The notes under the pieces: generated by a model
Database searches by the model: none
Seen by the model: the letters and a program-made list of their open reading frames with translations, nothing else
Told to the model about the DNA's origin: nothing
Made by a program: the position numbers and the translations under genes
Shown: positions 33,436 through 42,351 of the stretch, in pieces
Numbering within the stretch: the stretch's first letter is position 1
How the letters are laid out: every line of letters begins with the position of its first letter
Origin: Streptomyces sp. NBC_01275
GTDB taxonomy: Bacteria; Actinomycetota; Actinomycetes; Streptomycetales; Streptomycetaceae
Direction: 5' to 3'
DNA: 64,000 nt
Assembly (NCBI RefSeq): GCF_026340655.1
Contig: NZ_JAPEOZ010000001.1
Location: 3,596,001 to 3,660,000, forward strand

Positions 33436-35315
33436 TCTCTGCCGAACTGGAGGTGCACGTCCGCCCGGTCGTCGTCCTGCGCCGGCACGAGGGAGCGAAC
33501 CCCGGCGCCTGGGCGCTGCTGCAGGAGGCGCTGCAGCGCGGCGTGGTGGGCGGCTCGCACGACGTGATCGAATCCCGCGTCGACGTCTTCTTCGCCGAGC
33601 TGGAGGCCGTCGCGGACGCCCGTCGGCGCTTTCACCAGCGCATCGAGTTCGGCGACGAGCTCGGCCGACAGCTGCGCGCGCTCGCCGAGGACAGGAAGAA
33701 GCGGGCCAGGGTCCTGGAGGACACGTCCGTCGTCGCCCCGGAGGATCTCGCGGCCGAGCTCGCCGCGGCCGGGTTCCGACGCGAGCTGAAGCCGTTCCAG
33801 CTGGAGAACCTGGCCCGGTTGACGAGCCTCCCGCACGGCGCCGACTTCTCGGTGCCCGGCGCGGGCAAGACGACGGTCGCGCTCGCCGGGTTCGCGTTGA
33901 ACCGGGCGCGCGGCGACGTCGAGCAGCTTCTGGTGATCGGCCCGATCGCCGCGTTCCAGGCGTGGAAGGAGGACGCGGCCGTATGCCTCAGCCCGAAGCC
34001 CGTGCTGGAGGTCCATGCCGGGCCGCGCACCCTGCTGCGGGACGACCTTGACATCCTGCTGACCAACTACAACCGAGTCGCCTCGGACTACGACCGCATC
34101 CGCGCCTACATCAGCCGGCGCCCCACCCAGGTCGTGCTCGACGAGGCGCACCGCATCAAGAAGGGCGAGGCCGGGGTGCACGGCCGTGCCGTGCTCGACC
34201 TCGCCTTCGCCGCCCGCCGCCGGGACGTGCTCACCGGCACCCCGGCCCCGCAGGGCGCGAACGACCTGGTGGCGCCCATGCGCTTCCTCTACCCCGGGCA
34301 GGACCGCAAGATCCTGCCCCGCGGCGCGTACACGGAGTCGAACGGACGGGACCCCGACGTCGTGGCCGAGACCAGCGCCGCCATCCACCGGTACTTCGTC
34401 CGCACCCCGAAGTCCAGGCTGGGGCTGCCTCCCACCGAGTTCGAGATCGTCGCGGAGCCGATGGGGCGCCTGCAGAAGGCGATCTACGAAGCGCTGGAGG
34501 GCCGCTACCGGGGCGAGTTCGCGTTGGCGGTGAAGGACCGGCGGGACTTCAGCAGGCTCGGGCGGATCATGATGTACCTGCTGGAGGCCGCGACGAACCC
34601 GGCGCTGCTGGTCGCCGGCTCCGACGAGCACGACCAGTCGGAGTTCGCCCATCCGCCGCTCGAACTGCGCGGCGACGAGGCGCTCGCGGACCTGCTGCGG
34701 CAGTACGCCGCCTACGAGTCGCCGTGGAAGTACGACAGGGTCCGGGAGATCGTGGAAGGAGCGGCCGCACGTGGCGAGAAGGTCCTCGTCTGGTCGACCT
34801 TCGTACGGAACCTGAAGCTGTTGAGCAGCGCCCTGGGCGAGTTCCGTCCGGCGGTCGTCCACGGCGGGGTGCGCCCCGCCGACGGGGCGCCGCCCGGCGC
34901 CCTGACCCGGGACGCGGAGTTCGACCGCTTTCGCAACGATCCCGACTGCCATGTGCTCCTGGCGAACCCCGCCGCCTGCGGTGAGGGCATCAGCCTGCAC
35001 CACTGGTGCCATCAGGCCGTGTACCTCGACCGCACGTTCAACGCCGGTCACTATCTGCAGAGCCAGGACCGCATCCACCGCCTCGGGCTGCGCGAGGACG
35101 TCGTCACCCGCTTCACGCTGCTGCTCAGCGACGACAGCATCGACGAGACGGTGAACGGCAGGCTCCGCGACAAGATCGTCGTCCTGTCCCAGCTGATGAA
35201 CGATCCCGGTCTGGTGACCGCCGCCCTGCCCGAGCCCGACACCGACGAGAGCGTCCCCGCCGTCGTGGACGACGACGCGACGGCGCTGCTGCGAGCACTC
35301 CAGCGCCGGTCATGA
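33432..35315 (+). CDS. SNF2-type superfamily 2 helicase/translocase
   Basis: A 627-residue protein. The N-terminal about 110 residues are unique. Helicase motif I is PGAGKTT (142-148), motif II DEAH (237-240), motif III LTGTPAPQGA, motif V-like NPAACGEGISLHH and motif VI QSQDRIHRLG, which is the RapA/SNF2 pattern. It probably translocates along double-stranded DNA using ATP. GTG start overlapping the ParB-like gene; the stop overlaps the next ATG (ATGA). The tight coupling suggests a complex with its neighbours. Confidence 0.9.
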   Translation: MISAELEVHVRPVVVLRRHEGANPGAWALLQEALQRGVVGGSHDVIESRVDVFFAELEAVADARRRFHQRIEFGDELGRQLRALAEDRKKRARVLEDTSVVAPEDLAAELAAAGFRRELKPFQLENLARLTSLPHGADFSVPGAGKTTVALAGFALNRARGDVEQLLVIGPIAAFQAWKEDAAVCLSPKPVLEVHAGPRTLLRDDLDILLTNYNRVASDYDRIRAYISRRPTQVVLDEAHRIKKGEAGVHGRAVLDLAFAARRRDVLTGTPAPQGANDLVAPMRFLYPGQDRKILPRGAYTESNGRDPDVVAETSAAIHRYFVRTPKSRLGLPPTEFEIVAEPMGRLQKAIYEALEGRYRGEFALAVKDRRDFSRLGRIMMYLLEAATNPALLVAGSDEHDQSEFAHPPLELRGDEALADLLRQYAAYESPWKYDRVREIVEGAAARGEKVLVWSTFVRNLKLLSSALGEFRPAVVHGGVRPADGAPPGALTRDAEFDRFRNDPDCHVLLANPAACGEGISLHHWCHQAVYLDRTFNAGHYLQSQDRIHRLGLREDVVTRFTLLLSDDSIDETVNGRLRDKIVVLSQLMNDPGLVTAALPEPDTDESVPAVVDDDATALLRALQRRS

Positions 35316-36253
35316 CGCTGCTCCCGAGCCACGGCCTGGCCTTCGGCACGCTGCTGCTGGCAGACGCCGCAGCCCGCGCCCCGCGGACCGACGTAGAGGC
35401 ATGGGCACAGGCGGCCGCGGCCCAAGCTCCTTACTGGGCCCGCTCACTGGACCTGCGCGCGACGGCTCGCGCCCTGGTCCGGCGGGGACTCGCCCAGGCG
35501 ACGGACGCAGGCATACGGCCGACGGCGCCGCTGCGCGTCCTCGCCGGCCTGGAGTCCGGCGCCCTTCGGGCGACGGCGCGCGTGCTGCTGGCGGCCTCGC
35601 CTCCGTCCTGGCTGGCCCTGGCGGTCCGCTCGGGCCACGTCGTGCGCGACTACGTCCCCGCGGCCGACCTCAAGGCGCTCGCCTGGCTGGAGCCGGAGCT
35701 GGACGCCCTGCTGCTCGGCGTCGCCGTCCAGCAGCGCCGGGCGGACGAGGAGGCGTGGCGCGAGCGTCTGGGAGCGGCCGCCGAGACGGTGGTCCTCTCG
35801 GCTCTGCGCCGAGCGGGCCGCGACGCCGTGCAGGTGTCCCTCGTCTCCGACGCCTACGGCTACGACGTGGAGGTGTGCGATCCGCCGCCGGCGCAGATCG
35901 AGGTGAAGGGGGCCGGACCGGAGACGCGAGAAGGCTTCCACCTCACCCGTCATGAGTTCGAGACGGCCCAGCGCCGCCCCGACACCTGGCGTCTGGTGCA
36001 GGTCGTGTTCCACTCCTGCGCGTTCAGCGCCGACGTTCTCGACCCCGGCCACATCGCAGACGTACGACAGCTCACTCCGCGCGCGCTGCGCGCCGTCGTC
36101 CCCGAGGACACCGCCGCCTTCTTCTGGGAGCAGTCCGCCCTGCTCACACCCCCCGCGACCGCTTGGCGGGCAGCCGACCTGAAGCCGTCCGCGGACTTCA
36201 GCGCGCCTGGCCTGGCCCGACGCCCCCCGGCCCGCGAAGAGGCCGGCCGCTGA
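35312..36253 (+). CDS. DUF3883 (NO VEIN-like) nuclease-fold protein
   Basis: A 313-residue protein. The N-terminal helical region (residues 1-155) is Ala/Arg-rich. The C-terminal domain matches DUF3883: GYDVEVCDPPPAQIEVKGAG, with Asp185 and Glu197-x-Lys199 forming a PD-(D/E)xK-type active site, then FHLTRHEFETAQRRPDTWRLVQVVF. DUF3883 often accompanies SNF2 helicases in restriction-like systems, where it may cut DNA. Last of four coupled genes; convergent with vsr, 9 bp apart. Confidence 0.82.
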   Translation: MTLLPSHGLAFGTLLLADAAARAPRTDVEAWAQAAAAQAPYWARSLDLRATARALVRRGLAQATDAGIRPTAPLRVLAGLESGALRATARVLLAASPPSWLALAVRSGHVVRDYVPAADLKALAWLEPELDALLLGVAVQQRRADEEAWRERLGAAAETVVLSALRRAGRDAVQVSLVSDAYGYDVEVCDPPPAQIEVKGAGPETREGFHLTRHEFETAQRRPDTWRLVQVVFHSCAFSADVLDPGHIADVRQLTPRALRAVVPEDTAAFFWEQSALLTPPATAWRAADLKPSADFSAPGLARRPPAREEAGR

Positions 36254-36262
36254 CGCCCACGG

Positions 36263-36925
36263 TCAGTCCTCGTCTTCCGAGCCCCCTGGAGGAGTCGCCG
36301 TTCCCCGGCGCAGCGCCCGCCGCGCCTCGGCCACCGTCTTCTCCACCTTGGCCGCCGCCTGCAGCGGGTCCTCGTGCTCCCACACCCGTACGACCGACCA
36401 GCCCGCCTCTTCGAGCCGCCGGTCCGTGTCCACGTCCCGCGCCCGGTTGCGCTCCACCTTCGACGCCCAGTAGCCGCCGTTGCGCACGGCGACGGTGTGG
36501 TGCTCCGGGCAGCCGTGCCAGAAGCATCCGTCGAGGAAGACCGCGACCCGCGCCTTGGTGAACACCAGGTCCGCCGTGCGGCGCAGTTCCTTGATCGGGC
36601 GGGCGGCGACCCGGTAGCGCAGCCCGCGCGCGTGCACCGCCCGCCGCAGCGCCAGCTCCGGTTTCGTGTCGCGGCTCTTGTTCGCCCGCATGCTGGCCCG
36701 CACGCCGTCGGACGAAGCCCAGGACTCCTCGGACCGCGCCCGCGCCCGGGAGGCGTCGGCGGCCGGCAGGGTCCTGGCGGCTGACGAGGCCTTGGCGGTC
36801 ACGGAGGTCGTGTCGGCTGGAGAGTCCTTCTCGACCGGCGAGGCATGGGATGCCCGGGCGCGACCGCGACCCCCTGTCTTCGTCCCCTTCTCGCCGCCTG
36901 CGACCTCGGATTCTTCCCCGTCCAT
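36263..36925 (-). CDS. vsr: Very short patch repair endonuclease (Vsr)
   Basis: A 220-residue protein. The Vsr core starts near residue 73 (VRASMRANKSRDTKPELALRR). The catalytic Asp119 lies in TADLVF and the zinc/catalytic segment FLDGCFWHGCPEH at 130-142 includes His137. It nicks 5' of T:G mismatches formed by deamination of 5-methylcytosine, protecting sites made by the divergent methyltransferase. The first 70 residues are low-complexity and not part of the family, so the true start may be internal. Alternatively this is a nicking partner of the island. Confidence 0.9.
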   Translation of the reverse strand: MDGEESEVAGGEKGTKTGGRGRARASHASPVEKDSPADTTSVTAKASSAARTLPAADASRARARSEESWASSDGVRASMRANKSRDTKPELALRRAVHARGLRYRVAARPIKELRRTADLVFTKARVAVFLDGCFWHGCPEHHTVAVRNGGYWASKVERNRARDVDTDRRLEEAGWSVVRVWEHEDPLQAAAKVEKTVAEARRALRRGTATPPGGSEDED

Positions 36926-37007
36926 GACCACACCGTAGTGCGGGCGCGGCACCTGCGTCTCGGGGTACTCCAGAGAATTGTCCGACCCCTCCCGTACCAT
37001 CGGCCGG

Positions 37008-38237
37008 GTGACCACAGCTCTCCCCTCTGATCTTGACTCCACCGCCTCGACCGCCGCCTCCGCGGTCTTCGAGGTCGCCGAGTTCTTCGCCGGAATCGGC
37101 CTCGCCCGTCTGGGTCTGGAGCGCGCCGGAGGGTTCAAGGTCACGTGGGCCAACGACCTGGACGCCCAGAAACACGAGATGTACAGGGGTCACTTCGGCG
37201 ACCCCGAGGATCACTACGTCCTGCGGGACGTCCGTGAGATCGCCGGCGACATGGGCTCCGCCTCGGCGCCCGGCCGCGTCGACCTGGCCTGGGCCTCCTT
37301 CCCCTGCACGGACCTCTCCCTCGCCGGGGGCCGGTCAGGCCTGGCGGGACAGCACTCGAGCACGTTCTGGGACTTCACCGACGTCATCAAGGCCATGGGC
37401 GAGCGCGACGGCAAGCTGCCCGACGTGATCACGCTGGAGAACGTCAACGGCTTCGCCACCAGTCACCAGGGCGCCGACATGAAGGCCGCCATCAAGCGGT
37501 TGAACACCCTCGGCTACTGGGTCGACGTCGTCACCCTGGACGGCCGTCGCTTCGTCCCGCAGTCCAGACCGCGCCTCTTCGTCGTCGCCGCCAACCGTGA
37601 GTCGTTGGCCAAGCCCCGCGCCGACGACCGCCGAGACACCGCGCTGCGCCCCTCCTGGCTCGACCGCGCCCTCGACGACGCCGCGCTCGACACCCACCGC
37701 ACCCTGCTCGACGTCGAACCGCCCGCCCTGCGCACGACCGGCTGGACCGAGCTCGTCGACGGCGACGAGGACGATGGCGTCGAGTGGTGGGACGACAAGC
37801 GAGTCGCCCACTTCGCAAGTCAGCTCTCGGACGTCAACAACGCCCGCGTCGAGCGGCTCGCAGGCGAGCCCGAGGCGTCCTACCGCACCGCCTACCGTCG
37901 CACCCGCAACGGCGTCCCCGCCTGGGAGATCCGCGACGACGACGTGGCCGGCTGCCTGCGCACCGCCCGCGGCGGCTCCTCCAAGCAGGCCGTCGTCCGC
38001 ATCCAGAAGGGCCAGCCGCTGCGCGTGCGCTGGATGACGGCCCGGGAGTACGCCAAGCTCATGGGCGCACCGCAGTACCTCCTCCCCGCCAAGCGCAACC
38101 AGGCGATCATGGGCTTCGGCGACGCCGTATGCGTCGACGCGGTGGCCTGGCTCGCCGAGCACTATCTCCATCCGCTGCTCGCCGGCGCTTGGGACCACGA
38201 GCAGGTTCCGGCGCAGCGGGCCGGAGCCTCTCGGTAG
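37008..38237 (+). CDS. DNA (cytosine-5) methyltransferase, Dcm family
   Basis: A 409-residue protein. Motif I is FFAGIGLARLGLERAG, motif IV PCTD with catalytic Cys100, motif VI ENVNGF, motif VIII QSRPRLF, motif IX REYAKLMGAP and motif X GFGDAVCVDAV. All are intact, so an active m5C enzyme is expected. The long target-recognition region between VIII and IX determines its site, which I cannot read. The GTG lacks a Shine-Dalgarno, but TACCAT (36995-37000) is 7 nt upstream, suggesting a leaderless transcript. A TTG at 36978 is an alternative. Divergent from vsr. Confidence 0.95.
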   Translation: MTTALPSDLDSTASTAASAVFEVAEFFAGIGLARLGLERAGGFKVTWANDLDAQKHEMYRGHFGDPEDHYVLRDVREIAGDMGSASAPGRVDLAWASFPCTDLSLAGGRSGLAGQHSSTFWDFTDVIKAMGERDGKLPDVITLENVNGFATSHQGADMKAAIKRLNTLGYWVDVVTLDGRRFVPQSRPRLFVVAANRESLAKPRADDRRDTALRPSWLDRALDDAALDTHRTLLDVEPPALRTTGWTELVDGDEDDGVEWWDDKRVAHFASQLSDVNNARVERLAGEPEASYRTAYRRTRNGVPAWEIRDDDVAGCLRTARGGSSKQAVVRIQKGQPLRVRWMTAREYAKLMGAPQYLLPAKRNQAIMGFGDAVCVDAVAWLAEHYLHPLLAGAWDHEQVPAQRAGASR

Positions 38238-38340
38238 CCCCGGGCCGCCTGCCAGCATGCGGAGACGACTGGCTGCCGTGTCCGCCTGCCGTGCCGCCGG
38301 CCATCCACCGCCCCACCGTCCCGTATGCCAGGAGTAGCCC

Positions 38341-39354
38341 ATGGTCGCCTCGTCGTCGCCGAACACCGTCAGCGCGTTAGTGGAGGAGGCGGCGGAAACA
38401 CTCATAGACGCGCTCGGGGACTGGTACGAAAAGCAGCGCGACTCCAGGGACAACGTCAACTCCAACGTCATGTGCGCGGGCCTGTACATGACGGAGTTCC
38501 TGGCCGAGCACTTCCCCCTCAAGCCCGAGCACTACCAAACGCGATCCCAGGTGAAGACCGCCAGCGGCAAGCAGGCCCAGAAGCTGCTCGCCCAACACGG
38601 CGAGGAGCGCAAGTTCACCAGCGAGGGCGGCCGCACCTCCCGCGCGACCCTCGACCACGCCAACTCCCTGGCCGATCTCCTCAACACCAAGGGAGACGAG
38701 GCCGACCTGGGTGCCCTCACCGACCTCGAACGCACCACGCTGGCCGCGCTGCTCCAACAGTGGTTCGTCGAACGGGTCCAGGAGGACTTCTTCGGGCGCA
38801 AGCGCATCGAGGCCGAGATCAACCCCGACAACCCCGTCCGCACCACCGTCGCAGCCCTCATAGAGGCCGGCCGTGTGCGCGGCGGCAACACGGCAGGCGC
38901 GATCGCCCAGCACCTCGTCGGCGCCAAGCTGAAGATCCGCTTCCCGGGCGAGGACGTGAACGTCGAGAGCTACACCACCGCCGACGTCCAGACCGGCCGC
39001 GCCGGCGACTACCAGATCGGCGACACCGCGATCCACGTCACCATGTCGCCGGGCGAGAAGGTCTTCCTCGACCGCTGCGTCGACAACCTGAACCACGGAT
39101 ACCGCCCCCGCGTCCTCGTCCCCGAAGGCCGCGTCGCCGCCGCGGTCCAGCTCGCCGAGAACTACGACCTGGCCGACCGCGTCGCCATCCAGTCCATCGA
39201 GGACTTCATCGGAACGAACATCGAGGAAGTAGGCGGCTTCTCGAAGAGCGGGGTACGGGAGCGGCTGCGCGAGCTTCTGACCGAGTACAACGCCCGGATC
39301 GAAACAGCCGAGGCCGACCAGTCCCTGAAGATCCTGCTTCCGGAGAACCTCTGA
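38341..39354 (+). CDS. DUF4928-like candidate restriction protein with a TTA codon
   Basis: A 337-residue protein. It matches my recollection of DUF4928, a family linked to cytosine methyltransferases and thought to be a restriction enzyme. The suggestive segment is AGDYQIGDTAIHVTMSPGEKVF, a D...xHVT pattern that could be a modified PD-(D/E)xK site, followed by CVDNLNHGYRPRVLVPEGR. Leu13 is encoded by TTA (38377-38379), the only TTA I found in a likely gene of the window, which would make translation depend on the bldA tRNA. Clear AGGAG before the ATG. It is 103 bp after the methyltransferase gene. Confidence 0.72.
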   Translation: MVASSSPNTVSALVEEAAETLIDALGDWYEKQRDSRDNVNSNVMCAGLYMTEFLAEHFPLKPEHYQTRSQVKTASGKQAQKLLAQHGEERKFTSEGGRTSRATLDHANSLADLLNTKGDEADLGALTDLERTTLAALLQQWFVERVQEDFFGRKRIEAEINPDNPVRTTVAALIEAGRVRGGNTAGAIAQHLVGAKLKIRFPGEDVNVESYTTADVQTGRAGDYQIGDTAIHVTMSPGEKVFLDRCVDNLNHGYRPRVLVPEGRVAAAVQLAENYDLADRVAIQSIEDFIGTNIEEVGGFSKSGVRERLRELLTEYNARIETAEADQSLKILLPENL

Positions 39355-39415
39355 GCCGCACGGCTCACGAAAAATCGCACCACCCCTACCACCGAACACT
39401 CATACGATATTGCGC

Positions 39416-40165
39416 ATGCGGATACCTGCGTGGACTGAGGACGAACTCGTACTGGCCGGAGCCCTCGTCGTGAAGAACGGCTGGCGCGAGCTGCGGACGA
39501 GCGATCTCAGGGTCCAGGAGTTGTCTGACCTGCTCCGCTCGCTGCCGATCCACGAGCCGGAAGTACTCGCGCTGCCCAGCTTCCGGTCTCCCGACAGCGT
39601 CAGCCGAAAGACCACCGACTTCACGACCAATCACAAGCTCTACGCCGGCAAGGCCACCCGGTGCGGCAAGCCCACACTGCTCATGATCGACGCCTTCTCC
39701 GAGCGTGAGTCCGAGATGCTCCAGGCCGCCGAGGCCATCGAAGAGGGCATCGGCACAGGCGAGTTGCATCTCATCGCACCGCAGCCCGACGAAGTCGACG
39801 AGACGGGCGCGAGCGCCATCGAAGGACGCCTCCTCGCCCGCTGGGCGCTCGCCCGCGAGCGGAATCCGAAGCTGCGCAATCAGAAGATCGCCCAGGCGCG
39901 GAGCGGCGGGGGCCCGCTCCGGTGCGAGGTATGCGACTTCGACTTCGCCCGCGCCTACGGGGATCTGGGCGAGGGCTACATCGAAGTGCACCACGTCACT
40001 CCGCTCCACGTCTCCGGAACCCGAGAGACCAAGCTCGACGACCTGGCATGTCTGTGCTCCAACTGCCACCGCATGTGTCACCGATCCAGCCCGGGGGAGT
40101 CCTGGCGCACACCTACCGATCTGCGGCAGTTGATCCGCAGGTCAGGGCCCGAAGTCACCCCCTAG
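39416..40165 (+). CDS. HNH endonuclease
   Basis: A 249-residue protein. The C-terminal HNH domain has CEVCDFDF, the HH of EVHHVTPLH, and CLCSNCHRMCH, giving zinc-binding CxxC pairs and the ββα-metal catalytic histidines. The N-terminal region (1-140) is not recognised and may be a DNA or modified-base recognition domain. There is no Shine-Dalgarno at the ATG. TACGAT (39403-39408) lies 7 nt upstream, again a leaderless layout; TTG at 39410 is less likely. The stop shares the palindrome CTAG with the convergent ATPase gene. It may be a modification-dependent nuclease. Confidence 0.85.
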   Translation: MRIPAWTEDELVLAGALVVKNGWRELRTSDLRVQELSDLLRSLPIHEPEVLALPSFRSPDSVSRKTTDFTTNHKLYAGKATRCGKPTLLMIDAFSERESEMLQAAEAIEEGIGTGELHLIAPQPDEVDETGASAIEGRLLARWALARERNPKLRNQKIAQARSGGGPLRCEVCDFDFARAYGDLGEGYIEVHHVTPLHVSGTRETKLDDLACLCSNCHRMCHRSSPGESWRTPTDLRQLIRRSGPEVTP

Positions 40166-40794
40166 GCCACGTCCGCTTCGGCTTCGTAGTGCATCTGCGC
40201 TCGATCGAGGAGGTCGTCAGGATCATGACCGCGGGCAGCGGTCCAGTGGAGCAGATCTGCGATCAACTCGACTGCAGACTCGGCGAAGCAGGCGTCGCCG
40301 CCTCTCCCCCGCAGGGCGCCGGCCGTGTCGGCGCCCTGATAGTTCTCCAGTGCCGCCGCAGCCCTTTCGATGCGTCGGCAAGCGGATCCCACGCCGGTCG
40401 AGATCTCACACCAGACCGCCTTACCCGCTGCCGTCAGCACCGTTCCCCATTCGACTGCCAGCGACGCCAGCAGGTGCAGGCCGCGGCCGCACACGTCGTC
40501 GCAGTCGGCCATCTTGAGGGATGGCAGCGACTGGCTCTTGTCATGGACTTCCAGGCGCAGTCGCTCTTCCCTCCACTCAAGGACCAGCGTCGCCGACACG
40601 CCTTCGCCGACGTGCTTGACGACGTTGGTGGCCAGTTCCGTGACGAGCAGCTCCGCTTCGTCGACCGCGACGGGCATACCCCACCGGTTCAGTTGCTTGG
40701 CGACTGCCCTCCGAAGCAGGCGCACCTCCGCCGGCACCGCCTCGAACGGCAGGACACAGCGGAGTCGGGGTTCGGTGATCTCGTAGCCAGGCAT
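40162..40794 (-). CDS. RsbW-like histidine-kinase-fold ATPase (WhiJ-locus type)
   Basis: A 210-residue protein. The HATPase_c fold shows the N box ELLVTELATNVVKH, a G1-like DKSQSLP and G2 GRGLHLL. The C-terminal 60 residues are specific. Such proteins commonly sit beside a WhiJ-like XRE regulator and a DUF397 protein in Streptomyces, acting in developmental regulation, possibly as anti-sigma-type switches. Those two partners lie at 43964 and 44809, separated from it by two insertion sequences. Strong GGAGG upstream of the ATG. Confidence 0.85.
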   Translation of the reverse strand: MPGYEITEPRLRCVLPFEAVPAEVRLLRRAVAKQLNRWGMPVAVDEAELLVTELATNVVKHVGEGVSATLVLEWREERLRLEVHDKSQSLPSLKMADCDDVCGRGLHLLASLAVEWGTVLTAAGKAVWCEISTGVGSACRRIERAAAALENYQGADTAGALRGRGGDACFAESAVELIADLLHWTAARGHDPDDLLDRAQMHYEAEADVA

Positions 40795-40884
40795 GGCCAC
40801 TCCTCCCTCCCAGCCACGCACATGCTGCGCCTGCCGTGTCCGTACGGCTGCACTGCGTAGCGATCTAAGAGCGAGCATGGCATG

Positions 40885-40916
40885 GAGAAGTCTCACTGTG
40901 TAACTTCTCATGAGAA
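40885..40916. promoter_or_regulatory. Nested inverted repeats upstream of the ATPase gene
   Basis: GAGAAGT (40885-40891) pairs with ACTTCTC (40903-40909), and the perfect 12-bp palindrome TTCTCATGAGAA (40905-40916) overlaps it. They lie 91-122 bp upstream of the ATPase start, where a WhiJ-type regulator would bind. This half of the ancestral divergent region is now cut off from the regulator gene. Confidence 0.55.
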
Positions 40917-40998
40917 TCCATCGAGTGAACGGTGAGACCCTTGCCGGCTGCCTAGCCTGATGAGGATCTCCGGGCGTGCCGCCCGGCTCATGACGAAG

Positions 40999-42351
40999 GA
41001 ATCTGATTCGAAAATCTCCCAACGCCGCAGTTCAGACCGGTTCCGTTGATTGGAGGGACACTTGATAACCGAGCATGTTGAGCTGGCTGACCAGGCGCCG
41101 CGTCTGGCGTGCCCGGCCGGTTCGCTGGAGGAAGTAGTCCGCTCCGAGGTCGGCGTACTCGGCGTCGTTGGTGAGCATGTGCCAGATCGAGGTCAGGATC
41201 GTGTGGCCGACGGCGACCAGGGCCCGCTTCTTGCCGCGGCGGATCGCGATGCGTTTGTAGCGGGAGGCGAGGTAGGTGTTCTTGCTGCGGGCCGCGGCGG
41301 TGGCGGCGAGTCCGAGCGCGTTCTTCAGCCACGGGTCGCCGGGCCGGGACTTGCCGGAGGTGTGCTTGCCGGCGGACTCGTGGTTGCCCGGACACATTCC
41401 GGCCCACGAGGCGAGGTGGGCGGCCGAGGGGAAGCGGGCCATGTCCGCGCCGATCTCGGCCAGGATCATCTCTGCCGAGCGGGTGCTGACGCCCGGGATC
41501 GTGGTCAGCAGCTCGATCTGACGGCGAAACGGGGCGAGCCGGCGGGCGATCTCCTCGCTGAGGCGGGCCTCGGTCGCGGTGACCGCGTCGATGCGGTCCA
41601 GCATGGTCCGTGCAAGGAAGGCGTGGTGGTCGGTGAACTGGCCGGTCAGCGCCTGGGCGAGGATCTGACGCTTGGCACGCATGCTCGCCCTCGCCATCTC
41701 GGCGAGGACGTGCGGGTCGCGTTCCCCGGCGATCAGTGCCTCCAGCATCGCGCGGGCGGACTTGCCCAGCAGATCCGAGACGACCGCGGACAGTTTGATC
41801 CCGGAGTCTTCGAGGAGCTTCTCCAGTCGCTGGGCCTCGCGGGTGCGTTCGCGGATGACCTCGGTGCGGTAGCGGGTCAGGTCCCGCAGCTGGCGGATGG
41901 CCGGCGGCGGCACGAACGAGGGCCGCACCAGGCCGTGTTCGACCATCTTGCAGATCCATTCGGAGTCCGCGACGTCGGTCTTGCGGCCCGGGACGTTCTT
42001 CATGTGCCGGGCGTTGAGAAGCCAGCACTCGATGTCGTTCTCCAGCAGGTAGAACACCGGCTTCCAGTACGCACCGGTCGCCTCCATGCCGACCACCGTG
42101 ACGCCCTCAGACAGAAGCCAGTCACGCATGGCCAGCAGGTCGGAGGTCATCGTCAGGAACGTACGGATCTCTTTGCGCCGGCGCTTGCCCGGCCCCGGGA
42201 CGCGAACGCAGACCTTCACGTCCGCCTTGCCGATGTCGATTCCGGCGCATCGCTCGTGGACCACGTCCATGCCCCGGTCCTCCCCTCCCGCGTAGTGCGG
42301 TTGTGCGGCAGCCGTCCAGCGGGGACCGACCAGGCAAAAGAATCTGATTCG
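40999..42351 (-). mobile_element. IS110-family element 1 (about 1.35 kb)
   Basis: A transposase gene flanked by identical 12-bp direct repeats GAATCTGATTCG (40999-41010 and 42340-42351). The repeat itself holds the palindrome GAATC-T-GATTC. Only 21 bp separate the left repeat from the stop codon and 69 bp separate the right repeat from the start codon. IS110 elements lack conventional terminal inverted repeats and use an RNA-guided recombinase, so the repeats may be the recombination core or target. Exact ends are uncertain. Confidence 0.7.
41032..42270 (-). CDS. IS110-family transposase 1
   Basis: A 412-residue recombinase. The N-terminal RuvC-like DEDD domain has Asp in CAGIDIGKADVKV, Glu in GMEATGAYW and the Asp pair in GRKTDVADSEW. 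The C-terminal Tnp_20 domain has TIPGVSTRSAEMILAEIG and the serine segment NHESAGKHTSGKSR. All parts seem intact. ATG at 42270 with GGGAGGGGAGGA upstream. It differs strongly from transposase 2, so the two elements are not copies. Confidence 0.93.
   Translation of the reverse strand: MDVVHERCAGIDIGKADVKVCVRVPGPGKRRRKEIRTFLTMTSDLLAMRDWLLSEGVTVVGMEATGAYWKPVFYLLENDIECWLLNARHMKNVPGRKTDVADSEWICKMVEHGLVRPSFVPPPAIRQLRDLTRYRTEVIRERTREAQRLEKLLEDSGIKLSAVVSDLLGKSARAMLEALIAGERDPHVLAEMARASMRAKRQILAQALTGQFTDHHAFLARTMLDRIDAVTATEARLSEEIARRLAPFRRQIELLTTIPGVSTRSAEMILAEIGADMARFPSAAHLASWAGMCPGNHESAGKHTSGKSRPGDPWLKNALGLAATAAARSKNTYLASRYKRIAIRRGKKRALVAVGHTILTSIWHMLTNDAEYADLGADYFLQRTGRARQTRRLVSQLNMLGYQVSLQSTEPV

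Noticed and set aside
36198..37214. Longer minus frame overlapping vsr
   Set aside because: A shadow frame. The Vsr catalytic segments are in a different frame (36263-36925).
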